From Epiperipatus broadwayi (taxonomy: Eukaryota > Onychophora > Udeonychophora > Euonychophora > Peripatidae): a DNA stretch of 64,000 bases. Both the position numbers and the translations under genes were made by a program. A model generated the notes under the pieces. That model was not told where the DNA came from and ran no database searches. It saw only the letters and a list, made by a program, of their open reading frames with translations. The stretch covers positions 1 to 64,000 of the forward strand of contig JAQFVV010000274.1 of the NCBI GenBank assembly GCA_028023455.1, in the 5' to 3' direction. Within the stretch, counting starts at the first letter, position 1, and each line of letters starts with the position of its first letter. Positions 23,170 to 36,120 of this stretch are shown here, piece by piece.

Positions 23170-24660
23170 TTGTTTTATGTAACTGTAAATCTCTTATACA
23201 TATTGTAACCTTCTCCTCTGATCATTGGACAATCAGTCCTACACATTTCTGGGTGCCATAATCCCATATAAACTACATCATCCCTAATCAATCTAAAAAG
23301 CCACCACATTGCACGGCATAATCCCAATTGTAACCCTCTCCTAGATTGCTGTAATCATAAATAAATAATACCGCACATTTTAGGCCTATAATCTCCCCTG
23401 TAGCCTTTCCCACTAATCTAACTAGTCCAATTTACATGTTTGGAAACCATATCTTTCTCTGTAACCTTCCTAGCTACAACTAATCTAGAATATATGCCTA
23501 AAATAAATGATAAACCAAAGATGATTTCTTTATTAGCTAACCTCCCATGAAACTATAATCTTAGAGAAGATCACAAGGTGATTAATAATTTCTGGTCAAG
23601 CTAGCCTCAAAATCCACAAACAAGGAAACAAAAAAAAAATTATAAAATAAACTTCGTATTTGTCAAACTAATAAATAAATAACAATTAGATCGATGGAAT
23701 GAATATGAAATTAGAAGTATAAATTAGGCAATAAGTAAATGAGGATGTAAATGATTAAATGAATGATGAAAATAAGTAATAATTAAATAATAAAATAAAA
23801 TGAGTCTGAGAATGAATAGAAAAGAATGAAGATGTGTAAGAGTTAATGGATGATTAAGATAAGAATGGAATAAGAGCTAATGAATGATGAGTGAATTAGG
23901 ATGAAAAAAGAGAATAAAGAAAGATTGAAATGACAGATGAGAGGAATGTTGATGATGAAAGATGATGTACAGAACTCTAAATTTGATATTGAATTAAATG
24001 ATAATAAGACAATTAAATAAAATACAGATTCTAAGCTTACTAAGACCAGAATATTCACCATAAAGTCAAAACCAACTATACATTTCAGACAAAAGAAGTA
24101 ATAGATACTTTTAAGTTTGGTTGACCTTATATCTCATGGTGAATGTAACACAATTCCACTCTAAGTACAATAATTAACTGGATACAAATTTACCCTAAAT
24201 TCAAATCCTATCACAAATTGATATAACTTATCCTTCTCAGGGTTTACATAACTTAAAGGGTGATATACAAGATACACTTGGGTCAGTGAGAGGGATTTTA
24301 CCACTACCCAAGCATAATACACACAAAAATAGCTCTTAATACTGAATTGAATTACTAAACCATATTCAATAATTTCAAATAAATTCTATAAATTCCCTAA
24401 CTATGCTAAACTTTAAGCTTCAATAAGTAAGAGTAATTTTTCAGTAGCTAAACGCAATAGCATTCCAACTTTCTTTCTCCATTAATTAGAAACAAGGTGA
24501 TCAAGACCAGTGAATGATAGATCTGTGGATTCAAATGAACTGATCAAATCAATATTAGGTTTTTAATCTTTTAGTATATCACTTAAACTAATATTCTTTA
24601 GGTTAGTTTGTTTAATAATTAAGTTAGGATGCCCTAGATATACTCATAAATTATAGGGCT
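23170..24660. other. No gene; degenerate repeats and purine-rich tract
   Basis: At 23200-23480 a pattern 'tgtaaccttctcct...cataatccc' recurs loosely, suggesting an old tandem repeat of ~115 bases. At 23690-23960 the plus strand is purine-rich, built of gaatgaa/gatgaa variants. A hydrophobic minus-strand frame there reflects the base bias. No protein was recognised. Confidence 0.5.
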
Positions 24661-24667
24661 TAACACA

Positions 24668-24945
24668 ATTATTCTGATATACCTACATTTAGTGACTTTT
24701 ACAATATTGATTGATGATGATTTCCCTATAATCACGGGATATGTCGATAGCAATAACAAATATAATGTGTGGTGTGTGTTGATTAGCAATAAGAATACTG
24801 AAAACTATTATTCTGATATACCTACATATAGTGACTTTTACAATATTGATTGATGATGATTTCCCTATAATCACGGGATATGTCGATAGCAATAACAAAT
24901 ATAATGTGTGGTGTGTGTTGATTAGCAATAAGAATACTGAAAACT
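24668..24945. repeat. Recent 139-bp tandem duplication
   Basis: Bases 24668-24806 and 24807-24945 are the same sequence apart from about one or two changes (acatttag versus acatatag). The period of 139 is not a multiple of three, so an open frame across it shifts between copies. The near identity marks this as a young event in an otherwise old landscape. Confidence 0.95.
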
Positions 24946-27900
24946 AAATAAATTTTTAACACAACGATTATCAAAAAACAAGATTTATTTACATTATGTA
25001 CAAGTCTCTTTCAGACACATTACATGAAACAAGATAAATCCATTCCAAAATTAGGAATGGAAATTAATGATGTGGTAAGTAATGACCAACTAATATGACA
25101 AACATTTTTGGATATGTTTCTTTATTATTCTATCAGGTAGACTAAGATAGTTAAACTTATTTGAGCTATCTTAGAATTGAAATTGCAAACAAAATGTATT
25201 AATATCCTTTGGATATATGCAACTTTTCCTTTGGATATATGCAACTTTTAAATGTAAAAAACAAACAACAACTCTAAATTACAATTTATTATATCAAACT
25301 GTAGCTGTTTGAGTTATTAGAATATGATAAGGGCAATTATCACATTCCAATGCAAGTAATAATTTATTATAATTTACTATATAAAAATTTTATTGCATTG
25401 ATGTGGGGCAAACATCATCAGTTAAATGCAATATGACACCAAAAACATTCACTATGTCTACAACTTAACCATTTATTAATTGACTGATCTTATTAATTCA
25501 TCAGTAAATACCTACTTGTTGAAAACCAATCCACATTGTCCATGTACACACTTTGCTCTTTTATGTAGAAATTCTACAAACACTAGTAAGTTTTGGTTGG
25601 TCTGTTTATAAACTGATGAAGATTACACAACATCAGAAAGACACTATTTCAATTATACAACACTATAGCTATATCAGTGTCCCATAATCTGACTTATCTT
25701 ATCCTTGCTATTCAATTAAAAAAAGAAAAAAAAAACACACTTTATCATACACGGTGGAATATTAACTATATAACTTCTTGAGAGATCTAAATAAAGGAGG
25801 CTTTACAAAACAACATAATAGTTGTATAAGAATATGGCCAATTCTGATACCTTTTCATAGGTATAAAAGTGTGGGCAGTGCCTCTTCACTGGAAAACAGA
25901 ATTCAGACCATGGGATCATCCTCTTTTAGGCTTAATTATGCTCTAAGCATGAACTGTAAATCAGCTCCAACAATATCATCCTCTTATATTAATCAACAAT
26001 GGGGAATTCTCCATCATCCCATGTACAATATTAATTATTATTGTATCTAAGGCTCTTATATGTAGCCCAAACTCATCCTAAAATCTATCACAAATTCTGA
26101 TCAATACAATAGCAAGGTAAACAACACTAATAATCTAAGTGGAAACATAAATATTCCATTGCACATTGCAGAAACTGTTAATGTTTTATAAACAGACCAC
26201 CAATATCAGTAAAATGACCATTAATTATTTTAAAATAATAATTATACCTTTTATTATAGCATGCCATGTACATGAAACAAGGAGAATTAAACTAAAAAAT
26301 TTGTATTTAAAGCGGACATTCTCGTTCATAAGCCAAATTAAGCAATAATAAACAAAATGTTTATTAAATTATTTTATATAATAGAACAATGGTATCATTA
26401 TGTGTATATTTGTGACCAGTTTGGGTCTATTTGTTCCCCTCCTCAATATAATATTAACATTTGTTTTAGCAGTGAAAGAGATAAACATTTTTCTTTCTTA
26501 CCAGATAAATAATATTTAACATTATGCTTTTCCTTCATTGGGAAAATAATATAAATATGGATAATAAATGTATATAACTTTATACCCAGCTACATCATTA
26601 CTTAGTATATTCTATACCTTGATATATATATAAAACTAATGCCTGAATAACACCCGAAAGAAAAGAAAAAAAACACATTACGATATTATATATAATATAG
26701 GGTATATGAGCACAGACTTTCAGATGACCCATCAGTCTATCTAATAACACTGATACACTCAAGCACATATATGCTGAAAAGATAAATAATCACCAATATC
26801 CATATTTCATGCTAAAACAGCAATCATCAGTAGGTCCAGATTATCATCTCCCACACATATATACTATAAGTGCTCAGATATATATTAAGATAGACAATCT
26901 TCATACTTTAATGGACAGGCTCCAATCTACTACACACTCCAACTCTTCAACCATCCACCCAAACTAAACAAACATTACATTTTCTACCATTGGACTTTAT
27001 CGAAGTTTGATTCGTTCTTATAAGTAACACAACATGAAAACGGATATGATAATCAAACATTCCTGAGTAATATATATATTTTGGTTATCCGGTTCAATAT
27101 TAACATCTTCAGACAAAATTCAAACACTTCTCCAATGGCAATAGAAATCCTTTATCGGTTTGTGTACTAATGTAAGCATACTGAAGCAATATTAAAACAT
27201 TTTCGAGAATAAGTCACTTAAAATAGGTTTAATTAATATCTGTTGATTTGTCTATTTTTTTTTCATCTGCGCGAAGATCTGTTATACTCTTAAATAATCT
27301 GGGTGATTTTAAAACCGTTTAAAATATTATCACATTGCAAGTTATTTACTAACAAAATAAATAAATACTTTTTTTCACTTCACTTTTATCAGCAAATTAG
27401 GATGTTTTAAGTTATATTGAGAAGAATCTATTTAATTATAAATACGATCTTCTAGGCGATTTTAATTAATATGTAATATATATTTTTCCAAATGTAGCAC
27501 AATTATAATCAGTTTATTACGATCTTTGAAAATAAACTTTTAAATCATTTATGGATTTTGTTTACTTTGTTTTTCCCGTCCACAGTAATTGTCACAATCT
27601 TAAATAATCGGGTAATTTTAAATACTTAAAATATTATTACTTTATATGTGGTATAATCAAGAAAAAAAAAATCAATATTTCTTTATTCACTATTATTGGC
27701 ACTTTATTTCATACTTAAGAATGTTAAGCAGAATTGATTTAATAGTAAGCAATTATAATATATATACGTGCCTGCTTCACGGGAATATCAGCAGACGATC
27801 TCTTTCCCCAATGAAATAAATACTTTATGCACTTTTCTTTTCAAACTAGTTACTTTATATGATTTAAAGTGAAATTTTAATTTCTTCATTATTTCTTGAT

Positions 27901-29135
27901 ACTTTTCTTAAAAATGATTTCGAATATTTCCTTGAAATATCAATTTATACACAAACGTATTTTTCTGCTTAATGCTGAATTAATGGCAGCGCGAAAATTA
28001 AAATACTCTAGTCTTTTATTTCTCTTCAGTCTAAATAGCTTTTGTGTTATGATTATTTCTGATAATTGATTAAAATAAAGAAAACAAAAATAATTGCTTA
28101 CGTTTTCTGGTATAATTTTTCATTCTAAATAGTACATGTTTAGGCAAATCCTTATCCAAATAGCGGTCATTCCAGTTTTTCCTTCAGTAGGCAAAGTTAA
28201 GAATCTAAGATCGATGAAAAGTAGTGTAGAGATTTCACAGGGTTAATAAGTTTACTCCATACTATTCAAATCCATATAACTATGAAATTTTGTCTCAATT
28301 AATTTTTAAAAATTATTATTTTCTAGCTTATTTCTTCTATTTTACTTCAGAAGTGGAGAGTTGTAGTCTTGTTCCATTTACATTTCTTAGAGTAGTCACC
28401 CTCCTCCTACAAACTTTTATATTATATACTTTGTATTACATGGCAGGATTGGTTCTAAATGAGCCAATCACTGTAAAATGTGAATAAATTAATAGTTTTA
28501 TCCTTCTAGTGAGAATCATCTAGACTGATGCATTTCAATTTACATTTAAATATACTATATTTAAAGATTGTTTATAAAATTTTTTTAGAAGACTTAGAAA
28601 TTGATTTTGCTGTTTATTTTTAATTATTGTGTAACAATACCAATATAATAAAGTGTTAAATATTTTTATGCTTCCCAATAATATTTTAATACTATTAAAA
28701 CAACATTTGAAATAGCTGCCACTAGAACATGTGATAAAATGTTTATGGGATTTATATCCACTCTATCAGACTTTCCAGTATCTCACAAACAGTCAAGATC
28801 ATCATCACTTCTTAAGATATTTCTTAGTGAGCTTTTGCTTAGTGGGAAAATTATAATCCACAAGCATTTCACTCTATAACTAGTCTCTACACATTGATGT
28901 TCAATATCTTAACAAATTATTACCAATTAAAATTTAAAATTTTACACATTTATCCACTGGATAAAACCTACTATCTTTGAGCCAAAACATATGGTTACAA
29001 TATATATTTAACCATTCTTCTAAAATTGACAAAGTTATTATAAGATATATTATGTTTTAAAATAGAGTCCATGATGGTAATATTTTCTTTTAATAATCTT
29101 AATAAGAGTATATGAAAAGCCAATTTTCTGGGAAT
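24946..29135. other. 4-kb AT-rich stretch without readable content
   Basis: I found no transposon protein, host exon or RNA gene. At about 27255-27400 and 27565-27720 there is a diverged repeat ('tcttaaataatc.gg', then 'aatattat.acttt') with a spacing near 306 bases. Short frames at 25778-26050 and 28290-28487 have no family likeness. Confidence 0.45.
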
Positions 29136-29585
29136 ATATTGTAACCGGGACGCTTGTGCATCCGATCACATAGGGATTGTGATTCCGAAACAAACATGAC
29201 ATAGCGTAAAGCTTTATTTATTTTCTTCTATCGATACATGTTCACTATCAATACAAGGGGGCGCCAGATACGATGATTTAATTATAATTTCACTTCTCGC
29301 ATCACCTTACGTCATGTCAAAACGATTTCGAAGTCTAATCCCGCCCACAAGCTCCAACTCCCAGCATGGACCAATAGGGACACTCAGGGTTGCACTGTAA
29401 TTGTTTCAAAATTACTATTATGGTAAAGGACGCTATGATAACCAATGGAGAAGATGCTTGATTAACTAACTGATCGATCCAAGCATTGGACCGTGTCATT
29501 GGTTATTTGGGACCAATACGATTATTTGTCTATATCTCTAAACAATTAGAAGCTTATAAGATCATCCCCCCTATATCATACCGTC
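29136..29585. other. GC-richer block, possible unassigned repeat
   Basis: Composition changes sharply from the flanks. The block opens with TGTAACCGGGACGC (29143) and includes gggggcgccagatacgatg (29257-29275). The latter is similar to two sites in 36.5-36.75 kb (tgggtgctagatataatgg; tggatgcgccagatataac). A TG start and a GGCGCCA-type motif are reminiscent of an LTR with a primer-binding site, but no second full copy, no ORF and no CA end were tied to it. Confidence 0.35.
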
Positions 29586-31083
29586 CGGTAGAATTATTTA
29601 CTCCAGCTATATTTACAACTCATTGACATTTATTTATCTTTTATAATAGGCCCTCCCAATTCTTAAATCTATCTTAAATACGGAATAAGTAAATAAATAA
29701 ATAAACATCGTGACTTACGGCACGATGTTTGTAAGAGACATTTTACAAAAAAGCAACAAAGTTTAAGAAAGATAAATCTAAAGTAATATAATTAACTATA
29801 TGCATAAATGCTAACTTTATTAATAATCAAGACGAAAAATAGAATAAAGATTTAATTATAGGAAATGACTTGAGAAATGCTCGACTTGTTTAAATACTGA
29901 ACAAATTTATTTAATATAAAAAAAAACATATTGATTAAAAGTTTTATTTACACGCACACACACGCATTTACGCATTCGCACAGAAAAGAACATATTATAT
30001 ATCGTAAAATATGGATGATAGAATATAAATTTCTTTTTTTCTACATTACATTTTGAAGGTAAGTGTTATAAATTATAAGATAATAACCAGGATCAAAGTT
30101 CATATTTGAAAAGTCCTGAGATTTAAATTTTTATGAATTGCATAATGTTTGATCTTACGAAGGCTGAGATTACAATAATAAATTACAATAATAAGTTTTT
30201 AAATATCATGAATTACGGAATATTTTATAGTTTAAGTTACGAAATCAATAGTTAGTTAATTATGAGATTGCCTTTTTTTAAAAGTTTATGTATGGAATGA
30301 ATGAAAGCATAAAAAATAAAGTGTTTACCTAGGATTTTGGCTTATTCTTCCGCTGCTTCTAACTAAGTGGAGGTTTGAACATGGGAGATGATGTTTTCCA
30401 TAAGGAGATTGTTCATTTCTTTTAAAGTTGAGCGTAATAAATCAGGATGATTCATGTGTTTCACGGAACATTATTGAACTGGTTGGAGCACTAATTTTAG
30501 ATGGTAATATTATTAAGTATTCATAGCGACGGAGATGTTCTGGTGGCGGAGCGTCGATCAATCACTGAAGGGTTTCCTAGCCCCTCATGACAGTCGACGC
30601 TCTAAATATTAATTTCATATCGATCATCTTGAAAACGGGTAGCACAAACGAAGTATTTTGAATTAAATTGAATTTTGAGAAAGTTGAACAAAATTTGATA
30701 ATTTGACTTAGCTTCTCTTAATTAATTTTTTTTCATTTTTTTTTCATTTTTCAACAACCTTTTTGCTTGATATTTATATGGGTTGGATCTTATCTGAGGA
30801 TCGAATCTCCCCCCAGAGTTCCATGTTCTTAGAGTTGTCGTTGGGGTCCGTGTCCTACTCAATCCATGTGCTTAAGGCAATCTTATGTTTAGGCAATCTC
30901 ATATTGCAATCTCAGTTAACAAACTTATATTCATTCACACCTTGAATGCATACGTGTGTGCGTGTCTTACGAGAACAATGTAATTTACATTAGCTAAAAG
31001 TCGAGCATTTAATCTTTCTCAAAATCATTTCTATAAGCTTTTACTTTTACTACAATTATAATTTTAAAATATCCCTTTTTAGT
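29586..31083. other. No gene; small hairpins
   Basis: A/T-rich. A short perfect hairpin, acatcgtg/cacgatgt with an 8-base loop, is at 29705-29728. A second stem, gagcgtcga (30549-30557) with tcgacgctc (30594-30602), surrounds a ~36-base loop in a GC-richer patch. Short (CA)n at about 29950-29990. No coding content was recognised. Confidence 0.5.
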
Positions 31084-32050
31084 TTAAAACGAAACAACAA
31101 AAAGCAAACTTGACAAATAATGATTATAATAAATTAATTCCTCAAAAAATAAAAACTCTTTTAATTTTATTTCAATCAATCTGACAGGTACTCTTGTATA
31201 TCTGCGATCTGCTTTAGACACTGCTGTTTCTCGTTCATTTTTAAACAAGATCGCTTTTTTAAAAAGTTTTGTACCTGTCATTTATTTCGTCATTAATATA
31301 TATTTAACTTTCCTAGGTTCAAACCCTATGTAACGCTATTCCGTTACAATATATATCAAGAAAACTATTAAAAATCCTCAAAAAATAATCTAAGCAAAAA
31401 TTCACATCATTAACTGAGTATATAGAATTCCATCAAGTTTAGAAATTCCTCTACAAAGATCAACATAATTACCCCTCCCATAGTCCCTCTTCCAAACATT
31501 AGAATAAGTAACTTTAGAATAACACATCTTAATATAAATTCAATAGGTGGATGATGAGCATCAATTGGGTAAGTAACAGAGACAAAGTGAAAATTACTAA
31601 CCATGTGTGAATTATACAGAACACAGTCTAAAGTATGTTGAAAAGCATTAACAAGAGGGTATTGTTTAAGTTCAAAAAATTTGCAAAATCTTAGCATTCT
31701 TAAAGGCTTCTGGGATAATAAGGAATAATGTGTAATAATCTTATCCTTAAATAAATCAGGCAAATTTAAATCACCAATAATGATAATCTTGTAGTACCTA
31801 ATCAAAAAAATCTCAAGTGCTGTCAAGAAATAATCAAGCTCTAAAAGAGAGATATTTGGTTTAAGATAAATATTTCTTATTTTACATTTAAAAGTATGAT
31901 CAATGTTAACTACATACCATGTAGATTCACATACAGAAGAAGTAAAACATAGTTCTTTATATACATTTTGGTTAGCCTCCTCTAACTTCATTTTCTAAAG
32001 ATCTATTTGTACGTAAAGGAATATATCTATTATCAAGGAAAGAACAATCG
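31084..32050 (-). pseudogene. LINE G: endonuclease domain
   Basis: Minus-strand EEP endonuclease of an EN-RT LINE. The order is 'IPLRTNRSLENEV' (upstream, another frame), 'CESTWYVVN', then 'YLKPNISLLELDYF', 'IIIGDLNLPD' (GDFN-type catalytic loop), 'FQHTLDCVLYN' (the xxLDLVF-type motif) and 'YPIDAHHPPIEF' (the D-HH-P motif, in place of SDH). The open part is 31410-31991. The DxHHPP form suggests a clade different from LINE D. After the frame is lost, a basic stretch at 31084-31281 ('KKAILFKNERETAVSK') fits the EN-RT linker. No RT follows. Confidence 0.8.
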
Positions 32051-33535
32051 GAAAATATTTGATTTAATCAAGTCTCCATAAAAAAATATCAAATCAAAAT
32101 GCTCTGTTTCATAGAATTGGTTAATTGCTGTGCACTTATTTCTAATCCCTCTATAACATTTATATAAAAACAAGAAAGTCCTACCATGTCATACCAAAAT
32201 TAAACCAAAACAAGGAAATAAATGAAATCAAATCAATGAAGAAGGAAAAAATAAAGAGAAAAAAAATTAAGAAACTAAAGAAATATAATTAAATACAATT
32301 AAAGTTTTAAGGAATTAACCAAAGATGCATAAAAAAATGAATGGAAGCATCACGAGGCCAAAAATCAGAAGAGATTAAATCATAATGTTTATGAGCAGGA
32401 ACAGATAAATAAAAGCAAGAATATTTCAAATTATACGAAGTAATTTCATGACACATGTTACTGGTTCTTTATTTTTTTTCAAGGAGTAACTTAATATCAT
32501 ATGAATTAAGATTTGGTCTGAATTCAAACATTGTGGAAAAAAACTGGGACATGTGTGAAGGTTTGTAACAATAAAAATTTCCACCATTCTTTTTAAAAAT
32601 ATATAGTCAATTCATATAATTCTTTAATCAATAACTCTTCACCATAATCTTTTTAAAAACTTTTATTTTCATCATATATATTTAAATCCATCCAAAATCT
32701 CCATATTCCAATGTTTCGATTGTTTTATAAATTACAATCATTTTCAAGGCAAAACTACAAAATACACAGAACAATTGAATAAATAAAAAAATACATCATA
32801 TTACATTACATAAATACAATTAACTGTATTATAACAATTCAAAATACATAATCATACCTATTATACCATTAAATAATACATTTACGTTCTATTTTCTTAT
32901 CCATTTTTTATTATTAACTCCTATTATAAATCAATTTCTATAAGCCATTTTTTACAACACCCCTCTCCTAAACCGTTAAAATTTTAAACTGAATTTAAAT
33001 TTTAGCTCTCACAAATACGTTAAGAATGTATGATTACTTTGGGTTTGGTGAAGGGTTGCTATATCAATTTTCTAACTTTCTAACATTTTTTTTCTATTAT
33101 TAACGGCTGGTTTTGGAAAGCTCAAATAGTGTTCTGGATTTTGGGCTTTTATAGTTTTATAATTGAGGCATAACCAAGAATGTGTCTCTGTTACAGAAGG
33201 CACATGGAATTACTTATTTGCTAACCTTCTTTATGCTACTTTGAGGCTTATTGGACTTTGAAGGTCTAGCCAAATATAACATTGTTTAAGTTGGCCTCTA
33301 GGTATTACCATGATTGTATCTAAGCATTACTTGGAAAATTTCCCTCACCAAACTTAATATTTCTAACCCTGTATTATATATATGCGTTTATACACATATA
33401 CATATATATTTTTTTATTATATATTGCATCTGCTATTTTTACAGAGTTTACTCATTTTTTATTTATTTATAAATCTCAGCTATGTTAAAAATTTGCTGAT
33501 ATCCTGAATTGTCATTAACATACAAAATAAGGATT
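32051..33535. other. No gene; contains 54-bp shared repeat R5
   Basis: A/T-rich and low complexity. Bases 32513-32566 (ttggtctgaattcaaacatt... to ...aaggtttgt) recur at 48143-48196 with two mismatches in 54. Nothing else was assigned. Confidence 0.5.
32513..32566. repeat. Short dispersed repeat R5, copy 1
   Basis: 54 bases matching 48143-48196 in the same orientation with two substitutions. The flanks do not align. It contains 'gaattcaaac', similar to a Pol III B box, so a SINE fragment is possible. Confidence 0.75.
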
Positions 33536-33539
33536 TAAG

Positions 33540-33730
33540 ATACAGGCATTATACGTGCCTCAAACCTTTCCTCCTTGGTTTACCCAAAATGCATTGGGAC
33601 CTGATTGCTTAATAATGGTATATGGTCCCTCATACATATTGCTAAACTTATGATACTTACTTTTCTGCGGTTTACTAGGATGTGGTGTTTTTATTAGCAC
33701 TGTCTACAATTCAAAGTTCATGTTTGATTT
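33540..33730 (-). pseudogene. Gypsy-like integrase C-terminal fragment, copy 1
   Basis: Minus-strand translation gives PHPSKPQKSKYHKFSNMYEG followed by PYTIIKQSGPNAFWV. This is the GPY/F-type C-terminal domain of an LTR-retrotransposon integrase, comparable to KFFPLYQGPYQI at 57.1 kb. No catalytic core adjoins it. It lies downstream of a similar second fragment and of a gag-like region on the same strand, as the tail end of a pol gene would. Confidence 0.65.
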
Positions 33731-34084
33731 CATAGTAAATCATTTTTGGGCTTCTACTATGATTATTTGATGCATTCCATATTAGAATCTTAAATAAATT
33801 TATACATGTCTCAGACTTCTGTTAACTTACAACTTATGTTCAGTTAAGTGGCTCAGTAGGTTACCATTCTATATCTAAGGGAATAATAATAAAAAACTAA
33901 GGTTTAATACAATAAATGGTTGTCTTCCTTTATATCATATCTTTGAGCAGGTCTTTTTCTTTTGTCAGTATCTGTATCATTGTCCAAATTACTCTATGTA
34001 CATATAAATCTATTATCTTTTTACAAAATCAATAGTGGATTCAATTTCTATCCATAGTCCTTTCAGGTGTTCCAATAGTCTGCA

Positions 34085-34200
34085 ATCTTTGAAGGTCCTG
34101 CTTTTTTTAAGCATTGTTATTCACATGCCTAATGTATGTGAATGGGCCTTCGTATGTATTGCACAACTTATGATACCAGAAACTTCTGTTTAATCGATTG
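34085..34200 (-). pseudogene. Gypsy-like integrase C-terminal fragment, copy 2
   Basis: Reads RSFWYHKLCNTYEGPFTYIR then 'HVNNNA' before a stop. It shares the pattern YHK[LF].N.YEGP[YF]T.I with 33.6 kb. Two related tails about 500 bases apart imply either a tandem duplication or two nested relatives. Confidence 0.55.
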
Positions 34201-34742
34201 TAGTGAGTTATTTTCCATCATTATCCAATGATTTTTCATATTTTGGTTATCAACGTCATCAGATGAATTAATGTGCCATGATACACATTTAAGATGATCA
34301 AATATATTGATTGCACTTTTGTCTTTATACACAAGTGTCCTATGAGAACTATTTCTTATGACAGCCATTACAATTGGTAATGCTTCATTTCGATGATTGT
34401 CAGTTCTCCAGTGACATGTTTGTGGCTTTGATTGTGCATATGTATGTAGCGCAATGATTTCAAGTATATATCCCATCCATCTGCCTTTGTACTTTCTTCC
34501 ATGTATTCATCCATAATACCTTCAACACATGGCATGTTTATATGTAGGTTAAGTATATGGTTTTTAGTACTGGCTTGTGAATTATTTGGGATTATTTCTT
34601 CCAACTCATCAGTCATGAATTGTTTTCCCATTACAGGTATGTTGTTTGATTTGTAGCCCAACAGAAGATTATGATGGTTCAATTTCCCTTGATATTCTAA
34701 AATATCATCCAGAATGTCTTTTTCTAGACTCCTGAACTTCAT
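34201..34742 (-). pseudogene. Unassigned coding-like segment in decayed LTR element
   Basis: Two overlapping minus-strand frames (34168-34476 and 34368-34742) give a peptide with 'NHHNLLLGYKSNNIPVMGKQ' and an acidic segment (DELEEIIPNN). It has no domain I can name. Its place, between a gag-like part and integrase tails on the same strand, suggests internal protease/RT-linker or an element-specific protein. A frame change joins the two parts near 34370-34476. It could also be unrelated. Confidence 0.35.
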
Positions 34743-34959
34743 AATCTAAATTAAATTCCATGTTACTCATATGTGGAGTGTCAATTGGTATGAGTTCTTT
34801 ACCTGTCATTGTATATTGCACAGAACTTCTGTGGATATCACCAATGTTTCGTTTTCAAGAATCTGCTTTACTGCTATCCATCCTTCTTTCTAAGTTTTGC
34901 ATATCAAGTTCCATCATTTCAACAGTGTTATGATGATTCTCTATGTCATCACCCAGCAT

Positions 34960-36120
34960 GCTGTGTGATAACATGGTGGATGTGACATCTTTCTTGTGTG
35001 ACAGTTTTCTGAACTACTGATGATTTGTTCTGGATGTCATCATTAGGTATTCCACCTTCTCTATCCCATGCAATAGAAAGATGATTCAATTTTATATGGA
35101 TGGCTTGCAGTTCCTCCTTGACTTCATTTTTGTGCCTTTCTTGGCTTTCTTTTATCTCTCCCTGAAGGTTTCATGGGTCTGATAAACCTCTTTGAGTTTT
35201 GTATCTAGCTGAACAACAATACCATCTGTAAATACTGTATACTCCCCACAACACTGTAAATTCCTTTCGTCCATCTCTTCTCTCATTCTCTCCATCCCTT
35301 GTTTTAATTCAGCACTATCTTTCTGTACATTTTCCAAGCCTAGAGATAATTATCCCATGTTCTCGATGAATTTATTTCCAACTCTTTTTATTTTCACCTT
35401 CGTTCTGGCTTCTACTTTATTCACGTCTCTCAAGTGACATCTTTTTTCAGCTTTATTTCAATCTTGCTAGCATCATCTCTAGTTGCCATACTCTCTAACT
35501 TCACAGTTATATATTCCCTCAGGGCATTTATTTTATTACACATGCTAGTGTTTATCTTTGTCTCCATGCTTTTTATGGTGGATTTGATATTAGCATTGAT
35601 TTTCACCTCCATATTATCCATTTTACTGTTTAGATCATTATTCATGCTACTGATATTTGCCTCCAAGTTGCTCATGTTCTTATCCATTTTAGTCTCAAAG
35701 TTGCTCATACTTGCTGTCAATCTATCTTTGTCACCATGCTGCTCATTTCTGTGTTGGTTGCCGTTTTTGCTTCCAAGTTGTTCATATTCTTATCCATTTT
35801 TGCCTCCAAGTTGTTGATATCCATCTTGATACTATTCATATGGGCCATCATGTCTTGAAACATTGTTTGTATGATGGTCATATTCACAGTGTCCTGTACT
35901 ACTCTAATTTTAGGTGCTTGAGTAATCTTGTCAGTGAGGACTTCTTGTGTTTGAAAAGCTGTTTGGCTTTCTCCCAGTCTCTGGAGATTCATTTTCATCC
36001 ACTATAGACACCCCAGGAGTTTGGATTGATAAAGACTCCTTCCCATTATTATTATTAATATCACTTTTCCCTTCAACAACACTAGTGTCTAATATCTCTT
36101 CCATAGTATCTATAATTTTG
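34960..36120 (-). pseudogene. Gag-like coiled-coil protein of an LTR retrotransposon
   Basis: From an ATG at about 36105 (MEEILDTSVVEG) the sequence reads, through one frameshift near 35960, into a long heptad-rich region. Units like 'NNLEAKMDKNMNNLEAK', 'NFETKMDKNMSNLEANIS' and 'KSTIKSMETKINTSM' repeat an 11-residue-scale pattern. A Glu/Lys-rich stretch follows ('MERMREEMDE', then 'EIKESQERHKNEVKEELQ'). Such repetitive coiled coils at the N-terminus are common in gypsy gag proteins of arthropods. No CCHC knuckle was found. A plus-strand hydrophobic frame over 35434-36007 is the shadow of this protein. Confidence 0.6.

Noticed and set aside
23843-24061. Minus-strand hydrophobic frame
   Set aside because: It is produced by a purine-rich GAATGAA/GATGAA tract on the plus strand.
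35434-36007. Plus-strand hydrophobic frames that look like membrane proteins
   Set aside because: They lie antisense to a heptad-rich gag-like protein. Leu/Phe/Ser bias is expected as its complement.
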